A DNA stretch of 12,811 bases. Source: Lachnospiraceae bacterium (GTDB lineage Bacteria > Bacillota > Clostridia > Lachnospirales > Lachnospiraceae). A model generated the notes under the pieces. That model was given only the letters and a program-made list of their open reading frames with translations, was not told where the DNA came from and did no database searches. The stretch lies in the NCBI GenBank assembly GCA_009774535.1, contig VSNY01000108.1, forward strand, positions 1-12,811, written 5' to 3'. Below are positions 1-5,056 of this stretch, piece after piece (within the stretch, counting starts at the first letter, position 1; every line of letters starts with the position of its first letter). The translations under genes were made by a program, and so were the position numbers.

Positions 1-1
1 A

Positions 2-1597
2 TTGGCATATGTCTGTGGGGGGGGGGGTAAAGCGCTCTTTAATAATCCAATCTTTGCTTTGAAGGAGTTGTATGCGTCCATCAACACACAGGAATACAAT
101 TTGTTTCTGGCGTGGATTTTGATGATTCCGTTAAAATTGCTTGGGAACAGTTATTTGGCGTTTGTGTTGCTGACAGCTGGGATGTTTTTTCTGCCTGCTA
201 TGTTTTTGATTGCAGTACTGGGTTATCAGATGCATCAGAAATATAGCTCGGAATGTTTGCCGCTTGTTTCGGTTGTTCTGATGGTTTTGAGCATTACCGT
301 ACCGCTGTTTCCGCTGCTGTCCGGGTATGTGGATTCTGCTGCGCTGCTGCCGTTGTCGCTTTGCGTTCTGCTTGCTGTCAGCACGGAATATGCGAAAAAG
401 ATGGAATGGAAGAAAAGCATAGAGATTGGGATTTTGCTTGTTATGGCGCTGCTCATGCGCAGATATTATGGTTTTGCGGTTGTTGGGTTTGTGGTTTTCC
501 TTGCCTGTTATGTGGTTTTTGGCGAAGGAGCCGCTGGCTGGAAAAGCGGTTTGAAATATAAGGTGGGAAATGTGGCTGTTACCGGCGTGACGTCTGCGGT
601 GATTCTGCTTTGTTTTTTTCGGGGATTTTTGGTGCAGTCGCTGTTTTCCCATTATCAGGATGCTTATGCGGCTTATCAGATCCAGCCGTTTGCAGATAAA
701 TGGAAATCGTTCTGCCTGTACTATGGAATGGCCATTATTGTTTTAGCGGCTTGTCCGGTTGTTTTTGCATGGAAATGTAAAGTGCGGTATGTCTCCCTGC
801 CTTTGCTGCTGTCGCTGGTAGTATCGATGCTTTTGTTTTACCGGATTCAGGATTTTGGGGAACACCATTATTATATTACGGCGATTCCGGTGATGGTGCT
901 GGCTGTGTTGGGATATGGGCTGCTGCGGGATGTGATGAAAAGGATATACAAGAGCTTTGCAGTGGTTTTTACGGTTGTTGCAGCAGGGATTTGTATCTTA
1001 AATTTCGGATTTTCTTTGGGCTTGATAAAAAGGCCGCAAAACAATATCTGGTTTATCCAAAGAACGTATTCACCCAAAATCAGACATGACCGGGCATCGC
1101 TGCTCTTGCTGGAACAGGAACTGGAGCGGCTGGATGCAAAAGGGTATCGGGGCGTATATGTGGTGGCGTCTTCAGGGGTTTTGAATGACGATATTTTAGG
1201 AAAATTGCATGCACCGTCCATGGACCGAAAGTACGAGATCTGTCAGACGGCACATGTGGATTTGCGGGATGGGTTTTGTACGGATTTTTTTGATGCGGAT
1301 GTGGTGGTCGTATGTGATCCGCTCCAGGTACATCTTGCCGCAAAAGATCAGTGTGTGATCGCTTTGCTCCAGGGACTGTTTACCGGGGATGATGCCGGGC
1401 GGTTTAAGCGGAAGTATGCGCTTACGGCCAGTTATGTTCTGGATGGCGGGGTAACGGCGTCTGTATATGTAAAGCAGCAGAAGCTGGATCTGGCAGATGT
1501 TCAGTATGTGAAGCAGTTATTTGAAGAACGGTATCCTGGAGATCAGGAATTGTTTGGAGATCGTTTTGATGTTTATAACAATTCGCAAGCACAGTAA
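2..1597 (+). CDS. Polytopic membrane protein, GT39/ArnT-like glycosyltransferase family (5' end outside window)
   Basis: The frame is open from the first bases, so the true start lies upstream; 531 codons are visible. About ten hydrophobic segments span roughly residues 34-345, for example near 52-75, 86-108, 110-128, 156-174, 188-208, 238-256, 263-281, 289-310 and 318-342. A soluble C-terminal domain of about 185 residues follows. The short RRYYGF motif after a membrane segment resembles Firmicutes relatives of GT39/ArnT-like polyprenyl-phosphate-sugar glycosyltransferases. The N-terminal acidic catalytic loop typical of these enzymes would lie before the window and cannot be checked. The first visible codons contain an 11-G run encoding four glycines. 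A 58-nt piece of this gene (370-427) recurs at 3825-3882. Family placement is inference; an uncharacterised polytopic membrane protein is the alternative. Confidence 0.6.
   Translation: MAYVCGGGGKALFNNPIFALKELYASINTQEYNLFLAWILMIPLKLLGNSYLAFVLLTAGMFFLPAMFLIAVLGYQMHQKYSSECLPLVSVVLMVLSITVPLFPLLSGYVDSAALLPLSLCVLLAVSTEYAKKMEWKKSIEIGILLVMALLMRRYYGFAVVGFVVFLACYVVFGEGAAGWKSGLKYKVGNVAVTGVTSAVILLCFFRGFLVQSLFSHYQDAYAAYQIQPFADKWKSFCLYYGMAIIVLAACPVVFAWKCKVRYVSLPLLLSLVVSMLLFYRIQDFGEHHYYITAIPVMVLAVLGYGLLRDVMKRIYKSFAVVFTVVAAGICILNFGFSLGLIKRPQNNIWFIQRTYSPKIRHDRASLLLLEQELERLDAKGYRGVYVVASSGVLNDDILGKLHAPSMDRKYEICQTAHVDLRDGFCTDFFDADVVVVCDPLQVHLAAKDQCVIALLQGLFTGDDAGRFKRKYALTASYVLDGGVTASVYVKQQKLDLADVQYVKQLFEERYPGDQELFGDRFDVYNNSQAQ
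17..27 (+). repeat. Poly-G homopolymer (11 G) inside a coding frame
   Basis: Eleven consecutive G residues lie in the visible start of the membrane-protein gene and encode part of a Gly4 stretch. With 11 G the long frame is open from position 2. Loss or gain of one G would shift the frame. An ATG at 9-11 would join the long frame only if the tract had 10 G. Tracts of this length are prone to slippage during replication and also to sequencing error. Confidence 0.8.
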
Positions 1598-1647
1598 ATG
1601 AGACGCCACTGCCACTTGAAACTTGACAAGTGTAGTAATCTTACTAT

Positions 1648-1695
1648 GTTACTGTTCGCAGTACAGAGGTTTTTTGCTGAGATGTGAACAGTAAC
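1648..1695. repeat. Intergenic palindrome, 10-bp perfect arms
   Basis: GTTACTGTTC at 1648-1657 is the exact reverse complement of GAACAGTAAC at 1686-1695, with a 28-nt spacer. The left arm can instead form a small hairpin, TACTG-TTCG-CAGTA at 1649-1662, with a T-run (1670-1675) a few bases on. It lies between two convergent transcription units (gene 1 on plus, the DUF3990/DUF3791 pair on minus), so a role in transcript ends is possible. The long spacer and displaced T-run make it a poor classical terminator. The rest of 1598-1792 shows only a minor hairpin, CACTTG/CAAGTG at 1613-1632. Confidence 0.6.
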
Positions 1696-1792
1696 CTTTG
1701 GAGTCAGCCGGAAGTGGATGCGCAGGCGCAGCTGAGGGGAATCAATGTGATCTTGCTTATTTTAAGGCTGCTGTAAGAGAATCGTTCTTGTT

Positions 1793-2248
1793 CTATTCGA
1801 TTGTTCCATATAAAAAGGCATTTAAAATATTCTGCGGAGCATCATAATAAAAGCTGCTGTTAAAATCTTCGATTTTTTCGCTTACAAAAGACTGATAGGC
1901 GGCAAATAAAGCATCTATTGTAGTAAGATGCTTTTCTTTTGTTATGCCAAGAACCAGTCGTTTGAAAACCTTGCCGATATCCCAGTGGCTTGGCACCGCG
2001 TATCTGGTATTGGCGTCGCTGTCAAAATTTCCTTGTGTAATGCCGCAGGATGCAATAAAATCATCGCTGACACGGTCAATATTATCACTGTGGTATACAT
2101 CGGCGAGATCATAGATCCTGGCAACCGCATCTTTTCCGAGCATCGTTACGATGTCAGCACGTTTGTTTTTTGTCTTTCTTGCGATATAGTCGATCAGGCT
2201 GCATGTAAAAAATAAATCGTTTTCTTTACGGTCTTCGCGTCCGGTCAT
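1793..2248 (-). CDS. DUF3791-type protein, downstream partner of the DUF3990 gene
   Basis: A 151-residue soluble protein with no signal peptide. The N-terminal half (about residues 8-70) resembles the DUF3791 family: a short helical region followed by an I-x-D-L-x-D-V-Y-H-type segment and a (V)SDDFI-type end. The C-terminal half carries a PSHWDIGKVFKRL block that I cannot assign. The ATG at 2248 overlaps the stop codon of the upstream DUF3990 gene in a TAATG arrangement, so the two are probably translationally coupled and made in a fixed ratio. In many Firmicutes genomes DUF3791 and DUF3990 genes sit side by side, which suggests a toxin-antitoxin-like or immunity role. Which gene would be toxin or antitoxin is not shown by the sequence; by analogy DUF3990 would be the enzyme and this protein the neutraliser. 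Confidence 0.75.
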   Translation of the reverse strand: MTGREDRKENDLFFTCSLIDYIARKTKNKRADIVTMLGKDAVARIYDLADVYHSDNIDRVSDDFIASCGITQGNFDSDANTRYAVPSHWDIGKVFKRLVLGITKEKHLTTIDALFAAYQSFVSEKIEDFNSSFYYDAPQNILNAFLYGTIE

Positions 2249-2712
2249 TATTTTGGCACCTCCTCACTGGATATGAATTCCAGACATTTTAGCGCGGCGT
2301 TGGAGCAAAAATTAATTTGATGGGTCGGATATTTGAACTTTGCCAGCACCCAGAATTGTTCTCTTGTCAGTATCCCGTCCATATAGTCGGCGACAAAATT
2401 ATAAATTTGGTCGTTTGCCATAGCGCCAATAACAATATCATGCTTGTGCGGCTTCCCATAACGGCAGTCGATAATAAAATCAAGCCATGCATCCGTCATT
2501 TCTTTAAATTCCAGTATATCCAACGATGTATCCAGGCGTACCGTATATTTATTTACAATGCTTTGGGTGTAACGTTTTGCCCATCTTAGCGCTTGTTCAT
2601 GGATGGTGGTGCAGTAAAAGCCTGCTCCGAAATCCTTGGTATTTTTTCCGATTCGTATTTCCGGTTTTTGAATGGCTGTGTAGCTGCCGTGATAGACGGT
2701 CATTTTTCCCAT
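2248..2712 (-). CDS. DUF3990 family protein, ADP-ribosyltransferase-like
   Basis: A 154-residue protein starting at the ATG at 2712, preceded on the minus strand by AAAGGAG with 7-nt spacing. It shows the features I associate with DUF3990: YHGS at residues 7-10, DFGAGFY at 27-33, EQAxxWA at 39-45, and a C-terminal QINF (132-135) plus ALKCLEF (140-146). The Y-H-G and F-G-x-G-F-Y blocks resemble the NAD-binding strands of the ADP-ribosyltransferase fold, so a NAD-dependent modifier of a protein or nucleic acid is plausible. That is family-level inference, and no target can be named. It is the first gene of a two-gene minus-strand unit with its own promoter and a palindrome near the predicted transcription start. 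An unrelated housekeeping role is the alternative. Confidence 0.8.
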   Translation of the reverse strand: MGKMTVYHGSYTAIQKPEIRIGKNTKDFGAGFYCTTIHEQALRWAKRYTQSIVNKYTVRLDTSLDILEFKEMTDAWLDFIIDCRYGKPHKHDIVIGAMANDQIYNFVADYMDGILTREQFWVLAKFKYPTHQINFCSNAALKCLEFISSEEVPK

Positions 2713-2732
2713 AGCCTTTCTCCTTTAAAAAA

Positions 2733-2744
2733 TTTAATATTAAA
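2733..2744. promoter_or_regulatory. 12-bp palindrome in the DUF3990 leader
   Basis: TTTAATATTAAA is a perfect 12-bp palindrome. It lies in the untranslated leader of the minus-strand unit, between the promoter and the ribosome binding site. It is AT-rich, so chance is possible. It could be a second operator or an mRNA hairpin near the Shine-Dalgarno site. Confidence 0.35.
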
Positions 2745-2763
2745 GTTTTGTTTATAGAAGTTT

Positions 2764-2778
2764 CCAAATATGATTTGG
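2764..2778. promoter_or_regulatory. Candidate operator of the DUF3990/DUF3791 unit
   Basis: CCAAAT (2764-2769) and ATTTGG (2773-2778) form a perfect 6-bp inverted repeat with a 3-bp centre. It lies directly downstream of the minus-strand -10 box, where the start of transcription is expected. This is the position used by autorepressors of toxin-antitoxin operons. Binding by the DUF3791 protein or the complex is inference. Confidence 0.45.
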
Positions 2779-2782
2779 TTAT

Positions 2783-2811
2783 ATTGTAATCGAATAAAAG
2801 ATAGTGGTCAA
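2783..2811 (-). promoter_or_regulatory. Promoter of the DUF3990/DUF3791 unit
   Basis: Read on the minus strand: -35 TTGACC (2806-2811), a 17-bp spacer, and -10 TACAAT (2783-2788). Each box has one mismatch from consensus and the spacing is ideal. The start codon is about 70 nt downstream. Confidence 0.75.
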
Positions 2812-2872
2812 GCATTTATGTTACAAATAATGAGAAAGCCATCCAGCCATTGGAAGTTCGCCAACGGCGGCC

Positions 2873-2901
2873 TTTACATCTGTGTGAGATCATGATAAAA
2901 T
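2873..2901 (+). promoter_or_regulatory. Candidate promoter for the MgtC-family gene
   Basis: -35 TTTACA (2873-2878), a 17-bp spacer and -10 TAAAAT (2896-2901), each close to consensus. It predicts an untranslated leader of about 185 nt before the MgtC-family start. Promoter-like matches are common in AT-rich DNA, so confidence is moderate. Confidence 0.5.
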
Positions 2902-2907
2902 AAACGA

Positions 2908-3092
2908 AAGAGATGAGAGAAACGGAGCTTTATAAAGCGTCGCTGCAGGATAAGAACCAGTTTTAACCGGAATAAAACGGCTGTTGTTCGGGAGGTTCCA
3001 ATTGGCGATAAAGCGATGATTGAAGTAGTTGCATAACTAATGATCCAAACATTCAGAAAGGAATCAAACAGGAAAAAGAAAGGATGATTCGT
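2908..3092 (+). other. Long, possibly structured leader of the MgtC-family gene
   Basis: From the predicted transcription start to the start codon there are about 185 nt without a convincing gene. The stretch holds a 12-bp palindrome, GCTTTATAAAGC (2927-2938). It also holds a nested structure: GAACC (2954-2958) can pair with GGTTC (2994-2998) around TTTTA (2961-2965) and TAAAA (2973-2977). A 17-codon ORF (2913-2966) has its GA-rich stretch directly against the ATG, so its translation is doubtful. I do not recognise the M-box magnesium riboswitch here. Regulation through the leader is a possibility only. Confidence 0.3.
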
Positions 3093-3791
3093 ATGGAACA
3101 GTGGTTTTTCAATCTGATCCGTAAGGCAGAGCAGATGCATTTGTTTTCCAGTATCCTGCGGCTCTCCCTTTCGATTTTGTGTGGAGGAATCCTTGGTATT
3201 GAGCGCGGCAAGGCAAACCGTTCGGCTGGGATGCGCACATATTCGCTTGTATGCATGAGTGCGGCGCTTGTGATGCTGACGGGAGAATATATGTACGAAG
3301 CGTTCGGCACGGGAGATCCGGCCAGGCTGGGCGCACAGGTTGTCAGCGGCATCGGCTTTCTGGGAGCAGGCAGTATTATCATTGAAGGAAATACAAAAAT
3401 CAGAGGTCTGACAACAGCGGCAGGCTTGTGGTCTGCCGCATGTATCGGCCTGGCGATCGGGATCGGTTTTTATGTGGGAGGCGTCCTGGCCACAGGGGCG
3501 GTATATATTGTCGTAACCAAGTTCCGCGGCATTTCCGATCACTTTACGCACAATGATCTGTGGATGCGCGTCTATGTCGAATTTCATGAAGTGGCAAATA
3601 TTCAGGAGATTCGGTCTGCCGCGCAGGCATTTGGAATAAAGGTAGGAAATGTCATATTAAACGAGCCAAAAGACGGCAGTGTGTACAATGCGGTAATTTC
3701 CTTAAGACTCCCGGAAGGCTGCAGCAGTGCGCAGGTCGTGTATGATCTGGAAAAGATGCCGGGTGTTTGTACGGTAAAGCAGATTTACTAA
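3093..3791 (+). CDS. MgtC/SapB family membrane protein
   Basis: A 232-residue protein, close to the usual length for this family. Four to five hydrophobic helices fill the N-terminal 140 residues, with the hallmark motifs GIERG (35-39), AGMRT (45-49), SGIGFLGAGSII (85-96) and RGLTTAAGLW (104-113). A soluble C-terminal region of about 80 residues resembles the ACT-like domain of long MgtC proteins. MgtC proteins act in the inner membrane and are linked to growth under low magnesium and, in some bacteria, to control of ATP synthase; they are not proven magnesium transporters. I chose the ATG at 3093 because AAGGA at 3080-3084 sits 8 nt upstream. The in-frame ATG at 3084 overlaps that ribosome site. 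The gene appears monocistronic, with no clear terminator before 3825. Confidence 0.9.
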   Translation: MEQWFFNLIRKAEQMHLFSSILRLSLSILCGGILGIERGKANRSAGMRTYSLVCMSAALVMLTGEYMYEAFGTGDPARLGAQVVSGIGFLGAGSIIIEGNTKIRGLTTAAGLWSAACIGLAIGIGFYVGGVLATGAVYIVVTKFRGISDHFTHNDLWMRVYVEFHEVANIQEIRSAAQAFGIKVGNVILNEPKDGSVYNAVISLRLPEGCSSAQVVYDLEKMPGVCTVKQIY

Positions 3792-3824
3792 AACACATAA
3801 ATTTTTTCATTTGTTGCGATTACA

Positions 3825-3918
3825 GCTTGCTGTCAGCACGGAATATGCCAAAAAGATGGAATGGAAGAAAAGTGTAGGGATTATTATATTGTCGATTGAA
3901 ATTAAAATGAAAAGATGA
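3825..3918 (+). pseudogene. Relict fragment of a gene-1-like membrane protein
   Basis: Positions 3825-3882 match 370-427 of the upstream membrane-protein gene at 54 of 58 bases, without gaps. Mismatches fall at 394, 418, 419 and 423 of the original. Two are synonymous; the others give I to V and E to G. In the same frame the fragment encodes LAVSTEYAKKMEWKKS, then departs from the parent and stops at 3916-3918. To the left, similarity fades after a short TTGCG match offset by 2 nt. It has no start or ribosome site, so it is a leftover, not a gene. It implies a past second copy or a small duplication about 3.4 kb from its source. Confidence 0.75.
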
Positions 3919-3924
3919 TATTCT
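3896..3924 (+). promoter_or_regulatory. Candidate promoter for the Rpn-family gene
   Basis: -35 TTGAAA (3896-3901), a 17-bp spacer and -10 TATTCT (3919-3924). The promoter overlaps the ATG at 3915, which supports the downstream start at 3954. Its -35 box lies inside the reading frame of the relict fragment. Confidence 0.5.
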
Positions 3925-3953
3925 ACAATCAGAATAGAAAAAGGGGCGGACAA

Positions 3954-4913
3954 ATGGGAAATCTGTATGACGGGGCGTTCCGGACAATCTTAAATGACTG
4001 CCAAAAGCTGATCATTCCTGTAATCAATGAAATATTCGGAGAAACGTATACAGGGGAGGAAGAAATCCGCTTTTTTCCGAACGAACATTTCTTAAACCAG
4101 CAGGACGAAGCAAATAAAGAACGGATTACGGACACAAATTTTACGGTTTTCGGAAAGATACCAAAAAAATACCATGTAGAGTGTGAGAGTAGTCTGCCGG
4201 ATGGGAAAATAGCGATCAGGCTTTTTGAATATGACGCGCAAATAGCGCTTGATGAAGGAGAAGTAACAGAGGAAACATTGACTGTGACATTTCCAAATAC
4301 GGCAGTACTGTATCTAAGGACATACAAAAAAACACCTGATAAAATGAAGTATGTGATTGTAACGCCGGGCGGGACGGTACAGTATGATGTGCCAGTTATG
4401 AAAGTGCAGGCGTATTTACTGGATGATATTTTTGAAAAACGCCTGCTGATGCTGCTTCCGTTTTATATTTTTACGCATGAAAAAAATTTTGCGGAGTATA
4501 ACAGGAATGAGCATAAGCTGATGGAGCTGAAGGCAGAGTATCAAGAAATCTTAGACAGACTGGATGTATTGGAACAGCAGGGAGTGATCGGAGCGTTTGA
4601 CAAACGTACGATTATTGATTTGTCGGGTGATGTGATTAAAGAGCTTGCGCAAAAGTATGAAAATGTGCAGAAAGGTGTAGGTGATCTGATGAGAGGTGCA
4701 TTGATTGAAACAAGTGCAAGGACGATTTTAAATCAGGGGATTCGTCAGGGGATCAGTCAGGGGATCAGTCAGGGGATTCGTCAGGGAATCAGTCAAAATC
4801 AACAGAAAACGGCGCTGCGAATGCTGAAAAGAGGAAAAATGACTGTTGAGGAAATTGCGGAAGATACAGGTCTTTGTATTGCGGAAGTGGAGCAGCTTGC
4901 GGAAAGTCTGTGA
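3954..4913 (+). CDS. Rpn family PD-(D/E)XK nuclease-like protein
   Basis: A 319-residue protein. Residues 1-180 look like the Rpn/PDDEXK_2 family, which includes recombination-promoting nucleases formerly called transposase-like. It opens with YDGAFRTILND (5-15) and has a candidate active site of D60 (ITDTNF) followed by E76 and E78 in YHVECES. The usual last residue of E-x-K or E-x-Q is E here, so activity is uncertain. A helical linker follows, then five tetrapeptides of the GISQ/GIRQ type (262-281). The end is a helix-turn-helix-like tail, KMTVEEIAEDTGLCIAEVEQL. Start choice: GGGG at 3941-3944 precedes the ATG at 3954 by 9 nt, whereas the ATG at 3915 has no ribosome site and overlaps a promoter. 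Such genes are often multicopy in Lachnospiraceae and change by repeat slippage. Confidence 0.85.
   Translation: MGNLYDGAFRTILNDCQKLIIPVINEIFGETYTGEEEIRFFPNEHFLNQQDEANKERITDTNFTVFGKIPKKYHVECESSLPDGKIAIRLFEYDAQIALDEGEVTEETLTVTFPNTAVLYLRTYKKTPDKMKYVIVTPGGTVQYDVPVMKVQAYLLDDIFEKRLLMLLPFYIFTHEKNFAEYNRNEHKLMELKAEYQEILDRLDVLEQQGVIGAFDKRTIIDLSGDVIKELAQKYENVQKGVGDLMRGALIETSARTILNQGIRQGISQGISQGIRQGISQNQQKTALRMLKRGKMTVEEIAEDTGLCIAEVEQLAESL
4737..4796 (+). repeat. Five tandem 12-bp repeats encoding GIRQ/GISQ
   Basis: Five in-frame 12-nt units encode GIRQ-GISQ-GISQ-GIRQ-GISQ. The nucleotide units differ mainly at the S/R codon (AGT or CGT) and at a few third positions. Because the unit is a multiple of three, copy-number change would lengthen or shorten the protein without a frameshift. 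Confidence 0.9.
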
Positions 4914-4974
4914 AGATTGGAAGTAACCGTTTTATAGGTGATCTGAGCGGTTATCCAAAGTCTGATTCTTCACA
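4909..4974. repeat. Imperfect long palindrome over the Rpn stop codon (element B)
   Basis: Nested arms: TGTGAAGA (4909-4916) with TCTTCACA (4967-4974), TTGGA (4917-4921) with TCCAA (4954-4958), and TAACCG (4924-4929) with CGGTTA (4948-4953). There is a 2-nt bulge on the left and an 8-nt bulge on the right. It begins inside the last codons of the Rpn-type gene. No T-run follows. The 32-nt core (4923-4954) matches the cores at 7763-7794 and 12192-12223 in length and in the TCTGA(A/G)C block. AAAGTCTG occurs on both sides (4903-4910 and 4957-4964). Confidence 0.6.
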
Positions 4975-4994
4975 AAAATAATCTTGCGGACAGG

Positions 4995-5023
4995 TTGTAA
5001 AATTTTCCAAAGCATGTTAAAAT
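4995..5023 (+). promoter_or_regulatory. Promoter of the secreted Ig-like protein gene
   Basis: -35 TTGTAA (4995-5000), a 17-bp spacer and -10 TAAAAT (5018-5023). The start codon at 5057 lies about 26 nt downstream of the expected transcription start, so the leader is short. Confidence 0.6.
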
Positions 5024-5056
5024 AGAACAATCTTATGTATGAAGAGGAGGATCAAT

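Noticed and set aside
131..652. 173-codon minus-strand ORF opposite the membrane-protein gene
   Set aside because: It lies antisense within a convincing membrane protein, is composed of Lys/Arg/Gln/His-rich residues typical of the complement of hydrophobic codons, and has no recognisable domain.
1684..1776. 31-codon GTG-started ORF ending in a hydrophobic stretch
   Set aside because: No Shine-Dalgarno site, and it begins inside the right arm of the palindrome at 1648-1695; it may be chance or a remnant, but cannot be supported as a gene.
2919..3036. Open frame in the MgtC leader ending in a protein-like segment (EVPIGDKAMIEVVA)
   Set aside because: It reads like a possible C-terminal remnant, but there is no start or ribosome site and I could not match it to a family.
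2908..3092. M-box (magnesium) riboswitch upstream of the MgtC-family gene
   Set aside because: I looked for the conserved M-box blocks and did not find them; the leader has pairing potential but no match to the class.
2874..3587. 237-codon minus-strand ORF overlapping the MgtC-family gene
   Set aside because: It is antisense to a well-supported MgtC protein, has no family resemblance, and its composition fits a shadow frame.
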